Part shown: positions 23,650 to 35,662 of the stretch, piece after piece
How the letters are laid out: each line of letters begins with the position of its first letter
How positions within the stretch are numbered: position 1 is the stretch's first letter
Source: Gongronella butleri
Lineage: Eukaryota; Mucoromycota; Mucoromycetes; Mucorales; Cunninghamellaceae
DNA length: 64,000 nucleotides
Direction of reading: 5' to 3'
Assembly: GCA_025201375.1 (NCBI GenBank)
Contig: JAIWZP010000025.1
Location: 1 to 64,000 of the forward strand
Made by a program: the position numbers and the translations under genes
Notes under the pieces: model-generated
Told to the model about the DNA's origin: nothing
Seen by the model: the letters and a program-made list of their open reading frames with translations, nothing else
Databases searched by the model: none

Positions 23650-24122
23650 AAGTTATGTAAAAAAGAAAAAATATGAAGGAAAAAAAAAAAAACAAAAGAC
23701 GAGCACAAAAGTGCCTCTCCTCGCTTTTTGTTTTCCAGCTTGAAAGCTCCGCTCGCCTCTTCTTTTGGCCCGCCCCTATCCTGGCCATTGCAAGCAGGGG
23801 CCCCTTTCAAAAAAAAAAAAAAAAAAGGCGAAACGCGTCGGTTTTGCCTTGTAAAAACACCAATTGCACTCAAATTATGTGTCTGTACGATTGCGTCGTC
23901 CCGCTAAATACCTTGATTGCAATCTCTTTCGGTTGACTTGGCATCTCGAGCCCATAATATACAAAAAAAACCCAAAATACGCGTTTTTGTCTCGATTTTC
24001 TCATTTCTTTTTGACGTGGGCCCCTGTGCGTTGTTCTTCAAGAAAAGTCGCGGAAATAGGGCAATGCAGGTGTATGCAAATCAGGGCAATGCTTTTTTTT
24101 ATTGAGGGAGATCTAAAACAAA
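23650..24122. other. Intergenic spacer
   Basis: No gene seen. It contains A-runs of 12-18 bases (near 23682 and 23809) and is the 5' region of PET191 on the minus strand. Confidence 0.35.
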
Positions 24123-26483
24123 CTACATTCTAAAGACGCCAAAGCGCGTCTTTTCAATGGGCGCGTTCATGGCGGCACTGAGGCCGAGGCCGAGCACGTG
24201 ACGCGTGTCACTGGGGTTGATGACACCGTCGTCCCACAAACGCGCGCTCGAAAAGTAGGGATGGCCCTCGTGTTCGTATTTTTCTTGGATCGGCGCCTTG
24301 AAAGCGTCCTCTTCCTCTTGCGGCCACGTGATGCCCTTCTTGGCTTTGCTCTCACGCGTGATCTGCGCAAGCACATTGGCGCTCTGCTCACCGCCCATCA
24401 CGGAAATGCGCGAGTTCTACGAGACCATAAAACGAAAAAGAGTTAGTCAATGCGCAAATTGTCAAAAGTTGCGGTCCACATACGGGGTACATCCAAAGGA
24501 AGCGAGGGGAATAGGCACGACCACACATGCCATAGTTGCCAGCACCAAAGCTGCCGCCGGTAATGATGGTGAATCTTTGCAAAAAAAAGGAAAAGAGATG
24601 AATGAATATGTCGAGGCATTAAGTAGAAAAAGGGGACTTACTTGGGCACCTTGGCACACGAGACGGCCGTGACGAGCTTGGCGCCATTCTTTGCAATGCC
24701 ATTGGCTTCGGCCGAGGAGCCGACCATGAAACCTGTGATGTTTTGCAAAAAGACGAGAGGAATGCCGCGCTGCGAGCACAGCTCGATGAAATGCGCGCCC
24801 TTGAGCGCCGACTCGGAGAACAAGATACCATTGTTGGCAATGATGCCGACGGGATGGCCGTGGATGTGCGCAAAGCCCGTCACAAGCGTCGTGCCGTACT
24901 GTTCCTTGAATTCCGCAAAGCGGCTGCCGTCCACAATGCGCGAAATGATGTTCTTGCTGTCAAACGGCTTTTTCAAATTGTCGCCCACAATGCCGCCAAT
25001 CTCAGACGCCGAGTACAGAGGTTCCTCGGGCTCACGCATCGCCAGCTAGTCGTCCAATGGAGATTTTAAATGAATAAATACGCACCAATTCGTTTCCCCC
25101 CCCTTTTTTTTTGCGCGACTTACGTCGATGGTTTTAGTGCGGTTCAGGTTGGACACCACACGACGTGCAAGCACCAGCGCATGCTCATCATTGAGGGCAT
25201 AATGATCCGTGACACCCGAGGTGCGACCTTTAAAGAAAAAAAATCAGTGGCCTGTTGACAATTGGCTGCCCAGAAATCGTTTTGCTTACAATGCAGGTCG
25301 GCGCCACCAAGATCCTCGGCACTGATTTCTTCGCCAATGGCAGCCTTGACCAAGGGAGGGCCGGCCAAAAAGATGGTGCCCTGCTTTTTCACAATGATGC
25401 TCTCGTCCGACATGGCAGGCACGTATGCGCCACCAGCCGTACACGAGCCCATCACAGCTGCAATCTGAGGAATGCCCATCGACGACATGTTGGCCTAAAA
25501 ATGGACGTGAGCACGTGAAAAGGAGAAAAAGAATGTTTTTTCTCACCTGGTTGAAGAAAATGCGGCCAAAGTGCTCGCGATCAGGGAACACATCCGCTTG
25601 GCGAGGCAAATTGGCACCGCCAGAGTCGACTAGGAGGATGAAAATGCGCGTCAGTCAAGTGAAAATGAACGAAAAAAAAAAAAAAAAAGCAAAATGAGCC
25701 TTACCGAGGTAGATGCAAGGCAAATGGTTATCCTTTGCAATCTCCTGGGCGCGCAAGTGCTTCTTGACCGTGATGGGATAGTAAGAGCCACCCTTGACAG
25801 TGGGGTCATTGGCAACAATCATGCACTCGACACTAAAAAAAGTTCGCATGAGCGAAATGCGCCCCGTTTACTTTTGATTTTTTTTCTTACCCGCTAACAC
25901 GGCCAATGCCGGTGATCAGACCACCCGCAGCGACCTCTTCGTCATACAGTTCATAGCCAGCCAGCTGGGACAATTCCAAGAATGGCGAGCTACAAAAAAA
26001 AAAAAAGGGCATCAGCAATGGCATTGCGACGCGTTGCCCACCAAAATCTTACTTTGGATCCAATAACCGATTGATTCTGTCTCTGGGGAGCATCTTGTTT
26101 CGCCCCAAATGACGCTGACGGGCGCTCTCGCCGCCACCTATTGTAAAATACACGTGTCAACGGGATGGAGCCCAAAAAATATATAGAAAAGCCTCTTACC
26201 AAGCTTGATCTTCTCGATTTTGCTCTCCAAATCAGCGACGAGCGCATCCATCTTGGCAGCATTTTCCTGTAAAAACAATGAACAGAGTAAGTCGAGGCTG
26301 TCGGGCCGATTTTTGTGTGTTTTTTACCTTGAAAGAGGCGCTGGCGGTTTCGACATTGTTAGGAAGGACGCTGGCCAGGTCCTCGTGCGCGCGATGATAA
26401 GCACGAAGAGAAGACACACCCAACAGGCGCGTAGAACAAGGCACAGCAAGGCGCGCCGACGTCAGAAAGCGAGAAGACAGCAT
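24123..26483 (-). CDS. MCCC2: Methylcrotonoyl-CoA carboxylase beta subunit, mitochondrial
   Basis: Eleven exons (26483-26328, 26266-26200, 26137-26053, 25989-25891, 25832-25705, 25629-25547, 25494-25290, 25227-25124, 25045-24642, 24574-24484, 24416-24123) join in frame to 571 residues, close to the human protein. An Arg/Ser-rich mitochondrial presequence opens it ([20 protein letters not shown]). Carboxyltransferase blocks follow: [79 protein letters not shown] and [20 protein letters not shown]. It carboxylates 3-methylcrotonyl-CoA with the biotin-bearing alpha subunit (not in this window) during leucine degradation. No lesion is seen. Confidence 0.96.
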
Positions 26484-26817
26484 AGAAAAAGATAACAAAG
26501 AGAAGAAAGAGTGGAAAACATGGAGTTTGTGGGGCAAAGGCGGCCTTTTTCAGAGCGTGCTTTTTCCCACGGGCGCAATAGAAATTGACACCCAGACAGC
26601 ATGACAGCCAAAAAGATCAGCCATCTCCTGACCCCACAGAATTCTGGGGATGATCCATCTTCCGATCCCTTATTTTTGGCGATCTGCTTTTAAAACGACA
26701 CGCTCTTCTTGGGCCGCCCCACTTTAAAACATTAATTCATCTCAAAAAAAAAAAAAAAAAAAAAAAGTTGACAGATTGCCAGGGATATTACCCTAAAACG
26801 GTCAAAAATCATCGATT

Positions 26818-27600
26818 TCATTCATCTCGGTCGTCGGACAAGGCCGTGATGCCGATCATTTGAATGAAACGACCGCACATTACAAAATAAATATAATAAA
26901 CAGCATTGAAAAATTGATGGCCTAAAATATATGACTCGTCGATAAGTGTCATTGGCGATAAAAAGGCTCGTTTTCGTGAAATCATTATTTCTTTTTGCAG
27001 TAAAACAACCTGCAAAGAGACGAGAGTGGTCCGTTTTTGATGTTGGCCGCAGAGCTGTTAAAAAAAAAAAAGAAAGAAAGCAACCTAGCGCCATGCCCAC
27101 GAGATCGATCAGTTGGCTGTCTAGTCGAGCGTTTCCAATGATTGACAATGACATGTTCGCCCCATACAGCCTAACAATGGCTTGTATGATACGTCTGGTC
27201 GAGGAATTGCCTTGCAGTCGATTCAAGGTGTCCTTGACAATGCCAACACCCAGTGTAGCGTGCTTGCTATGCATTATGACAGCGAGAGCAACATGGCTGA
27301 ACAAGAGTGACGCAAGTTTGTCATTGGTGAGAGACGTCAGACGTGCCACTCGTTTCTTGATCGGCCAAAGTCCAAATCGACACGGGCTGGTACTGACATT
27401 TGGATGCGATCGCTGAGCTTGCACGACAAAGGCTACTGTATATGTTGACAGGCAATCAAACTTGCTACGCAGCTGGCGCAGTTGATACAGATGCTGCATT
27501 TGTTGAGCTTGTGCCGTGGTGGTGCTGTTGCTCAAGGTTTCCTTGGTGGCAAGGTCGATGGAATGGGTGTCAAGGAAGAGTCTTGTTTGGTCGGCCTACC
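26818..27600 (-). CDS. Possible unrecognised gene (partial model)
   Basis: A minus-strand frame from about 27597 runs without a stop for about 180 codons with sensible composition. Examples are ADQTRLFLDTHSIDLATKET, VARLTSLTNDKLASLLFSHV, STRRIIQAIVRLYGANMSL and NARLDSQLIDLVGMALG. It follows a plausible acceptor (CTGTAG). The 3' part is unclear. Either it reads through to a stop at 26822, or an acceptor near 27002 leads to a short last exon ending at 26818. No start codon is fixed and no domain is recognised. It may be a decayed gene. Confidence 0.35.
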
Positions 27601-27659
27601 TACAGTTACAGTATGATAGTATAATTTTGTGGACTTACGGTAAGTCTACAGTAGAATTG

Positions 27660-28220
27660 CGCTACCTGATTTGCTTTTTGAGTGCACTTACTGTAGCTTT
27701 GATTTTCTGATGCTTTGACAGGCGCTCTATGGGTAATTGATGATTCGAAATCGCATGGTAAAGTCTGAAATGCATATCGAACTGCTGAATTTCGAGCACT
27801 TCGCGATTTTAATTTGATGCGAATTTGGCCCATCTTTGCGGCTGTTGTTCTAATGCAAGTGCCTCAAAAATCGCTCAATTCATAATTCTGTTTACGTGGC
27901 CAAATGTAAAATTTAATTTAGAATTGAATAAAGTTTTCACAGGCTGTGCGTTAACTTGATAAAATTTTGAGATAATCGCACTACGCTATTTTACTTTTGC
28001 CGGCGGCAAAAGTGCGATTACAGTATCAAATGTTTTTCTTACTAATTGAGGGTGGTAACACCATTCTATTCCAAATCAAATTTTACATCCAGGGCAACGC
28101 GTTAAATAAATCCTCTCAGAGCATTTATTTCCTGCTGAGGAGCTGGGCGCTCAGCAAGAGATTACTGCATTAATGTAAAAAAGCCAAAATGCGCCTGCCC
28201 AATTCTAGACTTACAGTAAT
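27660..28220. repeat. Left arm of a long inverted repeat
   Basis: This arm is the reverse complement of 29775-30330 with many small differences. Matching blocks include GCTTTTTGAGTGCACTT (27676), TTGTTCTAATGCAAGTGCCT (27845) and ATTCCAAATCAAATTTTACA (28068). Each has its counterpart in reverse order in the right arm. Confidence 0.75.
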
Positions 28221-29774
28221 TCCACAAAATTACATATAGTAGTACTGTACATAGGTATCATAGGCACTAAAAAATTGCAGGAGCGAGTCGAGTGCCAATG
28301 ACGCGTTTCTTCTCGTCGCCAGAGTCGAGGACACAGATCTTGAGGTGGCCGTATCTGCTGCCGGGGACGGTGGTGGGGTACTAGCGTACTACAGTAGTAC
28401 AGTACTGTACAGTATGAGGAAGAAAGCGAGTTGAGGTATACAGTCGCTCAAAAAATTGGTCGGAGGATGTAGGCTATTTTTATCTTAATCACCATTTAAT
28501 TCCGATAAGCTCCGACTTAATCTCTTGTTGATGAAATATACGACAGGTAAAGGTCCAAGGAACTCAGAAATTAATTTTGGAAATGACCAGCAGTCTAATT
28601 GTACTTGTAATACTGTACAGTACAGCCATACAGTATTTCTTCTCGTGATGTGCGTCGGTCATGGCGCTGCGTCCGCAGCTCCGTACGGCTCGATGGTATT
28701 TATGACAACGGCTGTTCGCCTGTTCTTTTATGCATGCACAAGAATGGCGCCTGCTGCCAAAAGCTGCGAGGAGACGAAGCGAAGCTGCGGGGACGATACA
28801 ATCCAGCCAGCCATCGTTCAATACTGTATACCCTTTGTAAAAATCGTGATATATCAGGAAGACAACGTCATCGGAGTTTGAAATTTCGTCAAAATATAGC
28901 TCAGAAGCAGATCTAAATTTTTTATAACAGGCATTTTTTGATTGCGCACCTGCAAAGGCCGATATCGGTTCCCTTACAACGGCTAATTTGGCCAATTTGG
29001 TCAAACTGACAAGTTTCGAATCTACGGAGCGGAATTTCCAAGGAAAAACTCCGAATTAAAAGGGATGATGTAAAAACCTGTTTTACATGCTGTGTAACAA
29101 TATGACGTCACGTGACCGCCTAGATCATGAAGAGCAAATGGACCATTTGTAAAAATCGTAATATACTGTACTGTATCAGGAAGGCGACGTCATCGGAGTT
29201 TGAAACTTTTTTCAAAATAGAGCTACTGTAAGAAACAGAGCTAAATTTTTTATAAGAGAAAAATTTTGATTGGACAACTGCAAAGCGGCGCGGGGGCGGC
29301 GCCGGCAACCGCGAGAACATGGTTATTTATTTTGATGATGATGCATCTCTTGATGAGGTACGGATCTTCTTGCGCCTTGGTGGGTGCGGCGCGGGGGCGG
29401 CGCCGTCTCCCACGATATGCGCAACGCTCTTTCAAGACCGGCTTGCCGGGCTTGTATACGGTAATACAGTATCTACTGTAGTAGTTAGTCAAGCAAGCGT
29501 GGAAGAAAATGCAAAAAAAGCAAAAGGCTACTGTACGTAGTACAACAGTATCATACTGCATGATTCCATGATGATGTGATGAATTTACGGTATTTCGTAT
29601 TTTGCTTTTGATTCAGTATGATACTGTATGAAAATTTGTGAATCAGATGAGAGGCATGCATGAGACGATGAGAGAAGTTACAGTAGGGGGGAAGCAAGAT
29701 GTTTAAACGTCGCAATTGGGCTCAATGAATTTCATGCTTGTCGCGGATGAGCACACATAAAGCCTAGATAGGAT
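28221..29774. mobile_element. Interior of a 2.7-kb inverted-repeat element
   Basis: This is the space between the two long arms. It holds a direct duplication, 28834-28950 against 29140-29285, both containing ACGTCATCGGAGTTTGAAA. It also has a pair of GGCGCGGGGGCGGCGCCG-type blocks (29287 and 29387) and many GTAC palindromes. No transposase frame is visible. The element is non-autonomous or strongly decayed. Confidence 0.5.
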
Positions 29775-30330
29775 TTTCTGTTGATACTGTAAATCGAGAA
29801 TTGGGCAGCTGCATTTTTGACTTTAATCTCTTGCTGAGCCCCCAGGAATGCACTGAGGTGAACTAACGCGATGCCCCTGGAACATGTAAAATTTGATTTG
29901 GAATCGAATGGCGTCACTTTCGAGCCGCGCTCGTTTAGTAAAAACACTTGATAATCGCACTTTTGCCGCCGCCAAAGGCCAAAATCGCGGAAAATCGCGT
30001 AAAATGCGATTATCTCGAAATTTTATTCATTAAGTTAACGGACACCGTGTGAGAACTTTATTCGATTCTAAATTAAATTTTACATCTGGCTACGTGAGCA
30101 GAATTACGAATTAAGCGATTTTGAGGCACTTGCATTAGAACAAACCGCAAAGGTGGGCCAAAATCGCATCAAAATCGCCAAGTGCTCAAAATTCAGCAAT
30201 TTGACGTGCATTTCAGACTTTCCCATGTGATTTAGGATCGCAAATTACTCCTAGAACGCATGTAGTCAAAGCATCAATAACGCAGCGCCAAGTGCACTCA
30301 AAAAGCTAATGGGAATGCCCAATTCTCGAT
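29775..30330. repeat. Right arm of a long inverted repeat
   Basis: Inverted partner of 27660-28220. A further degenerate fragment of this arm (TGGCACTTGCATTAGAACAA) is found near 31555-31660, so the family has additional pieces nearby. Confidence 0.75.
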
Positions 30331-31085
30331 TTATCAACAGAAAAATCCAGGTACGCACACATACAGTAAACCGTACATTTTTTTTCGCGAAGCGTCGCCA
30401 AGGTCCATTCAGCTAGATCGGTCGACAGATGCTCCATCTCGCCTGCATAATCTTCAGGGTTTGTGTCAGGCCCGCGCGGCAATGCAGACAAGACTTCCAC
30501 AATCTCGTCTTCATCTACCGGTAGCTCGTCATGATGACCATCGTTTCGTGGGCCATAGAAAGAATGATCATCGCGGTACTGTAGCAAAACCAAATGCGCA
30601 CATTCTTGCCAGTTGAGTGCTGCTGGTCCTGAAGCAAAATGCAGACACAATCAAGTGATCCTTCGTAAACGTAATTGTTGAAAACGCTAACATGAATGGC
30701 TGTGGGGGGCGCGGGCAGTGAAATCCAAACGAGGGATGCATTGTCAGCAGTTGTCTGGTGGCGTTCAAAATAATCATCGGACAGCATCGAGATCCACGGA
30801 TTTTCAACGTGGGCGAGGAGGATGCGTCGTAAAAAAGGTGACATAATTAAGATGAAGGCTCGACAAGGAATGAAGCTTGGAAATGGCGCGTTCCACCAAT
30901 GTCACTGGACTGTCCATGGAGCAGTGGCTCAGGATCAATTTTTTCAAGCTGGCGGCTGCTGACACGATCCGATCCCCTAGGCTGTCGCTGTCCTTGGGGG
31001 TGAGGGGGGAGTGTCGTGGTCATTGAGCCGGCCGAGTGATTAATGAGGCGTCGGGCGTCTCTGGCATCGCCCAAAATGCCTTGTA
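30306..31085 (-). pseudogene. Decayed leucine-rich-repeat gene fragment
   Basis: On the minus strand one frame reads DSLGDRIVSAAASLKKLILS, followed by VERAISKLHSLSSLHLNY, which has the spacing of leucine-rich repeats. Further downstream another frame gives an acidic tail (DEDEIVEVLSALPRGPDTNP). Frames change at least twice, including one base relative to the copy at 141-270. Some changes could be introns, but no complete model works. I treat it as a broken LRR or F-box/LRR-type gene; the F-box itself is not visible. Confidence 0.45.
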
Positions 31086-32590
31086 AAAAATAAACAAATT
31101 GTCATAAAAAGTATACCTAGGTTTTTTAATAGCCAAATGGGCAAATTTGGAGGCGGCCGATTATTTATCATGCAGTACGTACAGTGGTAATTGCGGCGTC
31201 TCGGAAATACTGCTGTATGATTTGAGCAAAATTGCTAAATAAATACTCGAAGTCCAACGATTTGACGTGTAGTTTAGACATCACCACGCCATTCCGCGTC
31301 GTCAAATATGCAAGATTCATACCTGCGAGTTGCGATGTTGTGTGACTGAGTAAAAATACGAGAATACAGTAAGGATGGGGGGTTTTACAGTATTTAAAAT
31401 ACTCAATCCTGGAGCTTTAACTACTCGGTCAAGCCAGGGGCTCTAAACACACAACAAATACCCCTAATCTGCCATCTTTGGCGGGTGGTGCATCCTAACC
31501 ATCCCTATACTGTACACAATGCCGTGTATACGACAGATGTGAGCCGTTTTTGTGGCACTTGCATTAGAACAAACCTCAAATTGCGAGCAAAATTGCCAAG
31601 TTCTTGAAATACAGATTGCAGAAATTTGAAATGCATTTCAAGCATTGTGCACGCATCAGTGGCACCATGCAAGGACACGCCGGTCTAAAAAAAAAGGGAA
31701 ATGCCACGCATTTGGCCGAGTCATAAAAAAAGGAGGGTTCAAGCAAGTAAAAGAAGCATTCCTCCATTGTGCCCACGCCAGAGGTCCGCGCACGGACACG
31801 CCGGTTTAAAACAAAAGAGGTCACTCAACACAAAGAAAGTCGAACGATGGAACAAATGTGCACGGCATCAGTGGCCGGTGTTGGCAGGATTATAAGAACA
31901 GAAAGGACAAAAAATTGTGAATGAGTCCTGTGCGCCTAAAGTGGATTACATGTACTGTAAAGAGCACGAGTGCACGACCTGGTGCAAGTTTGGCTCACCG
32001 AGATAGCAGAGTGTCGGAGTCGGGCTCGCGCGGAACTCGTTTTGATCATTTTCGATCCGCGACGGCGCACGCATCCACATTGCATTGTCTCCGATGAGCA
32101 CACAAAAAATTTTGTGCCCAGTGACCATGCTTACATGACAATCGCGCTGGCTCGGCACCACCGCGCGACGCGCTCAAAGTCAAAACTTTAAAAAAGCGCA
32201 TTGCTCAGAATTGAGCCGCAGATGCTATGTTTCGCCCAATTTTTTTGCACACCCGACCAGATTGCTCAAATCAGCGTGCGCAGCCACGAACGACGGCTCT
32301 CTCACAAAAAAAAAAAGAATGGCACGGAATAAAAAGTCGTCCGTGCGCGTTTGGCGCATCATTGATCAACAAGCACGCGCGCTATTTTTTTTTTTTTTGA
32401 CTTCCGCACGGGTGAATCTTGCAAAGGGTGTCAGGCTGAGAGAGGTCCATGGCTGAGTTCCGTTCGGGATGAGTGCTTGAGTCCCAAAAACAAGCTTGTC
32501 AAAAATCGGTGTTTGTTGCCCAAATTTTGTTATTTTCGCAGTCTGATTTTGCTGAAACAATAAACACAACTAATATCATCACTGAGGCTT
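31086..32590. other. Repeat-rich intergenic DNA
   Basis: No gene is supported. It contains a fragment of the 29775-30330 repeat arm (about 31555-31660) and two imperfect direct copies of a GACACGCCGGTYTAAAA-type word (31676 and 31793). Confidence 0.4.
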
Positions 32591-32624
32591 GTTTTTCTCT
32601 TGCTGCGAAAAAAGCGCACAGGGG

Positions 32625-34545
32625 TAAATCACCCTGATTTGTAGGCGTTTCGGGCTACGAAATCAACGCGTTTTGGAGGAACTTTGTAGCTGTTTTGTAG
32701 ATTTAATTCGTAGGTGTTTCGTGCTACTACAATGGACTTTTTTTTGTAGCACCAAAACAGCTACGAAAACCTTTGTAGCCGTTTTGTAGCTACGAAACGC
32801 GACACGTTTTGTGCTTTTTGTTGAATGCTCATTGGCCCATGAAAGCGACGTGTCCCAGCGCACGATGCGCTTTTTGACGCGCTTTTTGACGCGTTTATTC
32901 ACGCTTTTACCCGTTTATACCCTTTTAATTCACGTGCAGGCACGTCTTTTTATTGAATTCTTCTAATGACACGCGACAAATTGGTCCCAGGGATGCTGAT
33001 TGCCATGCAGCATTGCTCAAATGGCATCCTTTTTTTCATTTTTTCATTTTCTTTTCATTTTCATTTTTTTTTTTTTTTTTTTACTTTCTTGCCCCGTATT
33101 CAAGGTGAGCCTTGCACCGACCACCACCAAGCAAGCAATTCACGGCAGCCGTGAGCAGTATTGATGTGATTGCGAGACAGTGTACAAGAAAAATTGACAT
33201 GGATACCAAATGTTTGCGCGAGCCACACGTTTCAAGCACCAAAAGCAAGATAAGCCGAATGGAATTCGTCCTCAGTCAACAAGGAACGCCAACAATGAAG
33301 GTGGTGGTAATGGCCTGGCACAGTTCAGGACACTGCGAGCAATGACAGTCAGTAAAAAAAAAAACCCACCGAAATGTGACTTACAGTGGCATGAATAGAT
33401 GGCGGATTTGAAGACTGCAACGTGTCTGACGAGGAGGACGACTATCGCAATGAAACTAATGATGAAGACATGAGCGACTTCATGAAATGAGACGAGGAGG
33501 ATGGAGAAAACAGTGAATTGATGGCTTGATCGATCAATATTTACCTGAGGAAATGGTATGTGAAGCATTGGAGGCTCAAAATATCGCTCTAGTCGTAGTA
33601 GTCGATGAAGATGACGAGCCCGCAGGCAAATATAATATGATTAAACCCCTTGTATTTATCGCCTTCTCCCTCTTTTTTTCTCATTGCCTCTTGTCATACG
33701 TACCTTTCTCTTGCTTTTTTTTTTTTTTTTTTGGAATTTCTCATTCACCTTTCGATAAGAATCTGATGAGTGGTTCTTTTTTTTTGTGCGTGCTTTCCAT
33801 TTCAGCGCGACTTACATGGCTTTTTTATGCCAAGCTGAATGCCCCATTGGATTGACAGTGTCCCTTTTTAACGACAGTGCGTTGAGATGTACTGAAAACA
33901 ACATTGTAAGCTGCCAATCATCCACAAACGTCGCCCTTGATACATTTTTGCCACAAACTTGCCTGCTCGTTCGATTCACAACCAATCTGAACCATCGTCC
34001 CACAATGATTTATGGCTTACGATGCGAAGACAAGCGTGCAGCAAGAGAAAGAATAAAAAACAGAAAGGGTGCAACAAAAAGAAAAGATAAAACAAAAAGA
34101 AAAGGATAAGATGAAACGATTTTTTTTTCGCCGTCAGCGTTTTAAAGGGTGACTGGTGCACAACAAGGGTGACACACAGTGCACGCCAAGCCACCAATTC
34201 ACACGCTCGCTCTTGGGCGCTGCCAGCCAAAAAAAAAAAAAGAAAGCGAGCAAAAACGCGTCCATCCGACCTTGAATGACGCGTATTGAGTATTAAAACG
34301 AATGAAAAGGGGCGTGCCGGCATGAAATGCGCGTCAATTGCCTTGCACAAGCCAATTGGATGACATCCGCTGGCTGGCTACGAAACTGGCTACGAAAAAT
34401 CTACAAATAAGCTACGGCAGGCCTACAAAACACCTACAAAAAAAGGCACCTACGAAACATCTACAAAAAGGCTACAAAACCTAAAAAGTTTCGTGCTACG
34501 AAAAGTCTACGAAATCGCCTCTTTAACCCCAGTGGGAGTAAAATT
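32625..34545. mobile_element. Inverted-repeat element with TTTGTAG/TTTCGTAG arrays at its ends
   Basis: The left end (about 32640-32815) carries repeated GTAG words such as TTTGTAGCTGTTTTGTAG and TTCGTAGGTGTTTCGTG. The right end (about 34375-34520) carries the same words in inverted orientation (CTACGAAA, CTACAAAA). The outermost bases also look inverted: AGGGGTAAATCACC at 32622 against a reversed GGGGTTAAAG at 34520. The interior has only fragmentary frames (for example NVSDEEDDYRNETNDEDMSD near 33420) and no transposase I recognise. It is probably a non-autonomous DNA transposon. Confidence 0.55.
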
Positions 34546-34592
34546 TTTCAGGAAGGGACTTGAGTGATCAGTCGGTTTCCTCTTCATCTGAG

Positions 34593-34665
34593 GCCTTCGT
34601 AGCTCAATCGGTAGAGCGTGAGACTCTTAATCTCAAGGTTGGGGGATCGAGACCCCCCGTCGGCT
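34593..34665 (+). tRNA. tRNA-Lys (CTT anticodon), possibly a pseudogene
   Basis: A cloverleaf folds well in most parts. The D arm is GCTC/GAGC with an AATCGGTA loop. The anticodon stem is TGAGA/TCTCA around CTCTTAA (anticodon CTT at 34626-34628). The T arm is GGGGG/CCCCC with loop ATCGAGA. The acceptor stem GCCTTCG/CGTCGGC has two mismatches in its middle, and T54 of the T loop is A. These defects suggest a drifting or inactive copy. No intron is present. It lies about 50 bases outside the right end of the preceding inverted-repeat element. Confidence 0.75.
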
Positions 34666-34940
34666 GATTCTTTTTTTGCCTTTCAATTTGAAATTGCGCT
34701 TATCGCGCTTTTTATTTTTTATTTTTGGGAAATGTCATGCGCACCTCCGCGTTTTTTTTTGGCAATTCGCGTCCTTATGACTCCAGGCAGAATAAAATCG
34801 CACCAGGATTAGCCCGGGTTCACCCAGGTAGAATGGCATGCCAAATGCAGTTATTTTAGTGAAACAATTGTCGTTGGGCGCCAGCTAGTGTGACCTGCAG
34901 AACTCCAACGATGAGCTCATTCGAATGAGAAGACCTGTGA
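34666..34940. other. Spacer between the tRNA and the Fanzor-like remnant
   Basis: AT-rich and without a supported frame. If the Fanzor gene once had a longer N-terminal part, it is not recognisable here. Confidence 0.35.
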
Positions 34941-35627
34941 TTTCTTGATTGGCCATCAAATGCCTTTGTCCATAATGTGGTTGTGTCGATTTGGCACGTG
35001 CACGTGCGGGCAATGCACCAGATCGATCCAAATTGGGATGCGACGTTTCACACAGTGCAATTGTACGCACCGCTTGACAAAAGGGCAAGGTGGTGCGAAT
35101 TCAAGAACAATTTGGCGAATATGTGGATAACAGACTGGCCAACGAGACGACCGACAGTGCTTTCTTTGCCGACGACCATGCCGCCGCACGCTTTGAGGCG
35201 CGTAAAGGCAAACAACGCGTCGTGGACCACTCGTGCAATGTGATCTTGACAGGTGGCCGCAAGTATTCCGCAAGAGGCCGCCGACACACAGAGCGGAATC
35301 GAAAGCAACCGAACTTCCGCACCATGCGCAAGCGCGCGCTCCGCGTGTCCGCCGCCCACGGTGCCAATGCGTCGACGCAAGCACACCACGACCACCTGGA
35401 CACTGTGATCCAGGGCCTGGACGCCTATGTTCAATTGCTGCAGACCATGGTTCCCAACCCCACCGTCGCAAGTATCATGCAGCAAACACACCGGCAACGC
35501 CAAGATCTCAAAGACATGCCATGCCAAGATCAAGACACAATGGCCGCCCGCATAGCTCAAGCCATACATCCATCGTCATAAGTAACAAGTGGCGCCGGTG
35601 CATTGGACCGTGCCGCCATTGGATTTC

Positions 35628-35662
<35 letters not shown>

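Noticed and set aside
32395..32580. Candidate 5S rRNA or other structured RNA
   Set aside because: A GGGATGAGTGCTTGAGTCCC stretch looked suggestive, but no 5S internal control region or overall fold could be matched.
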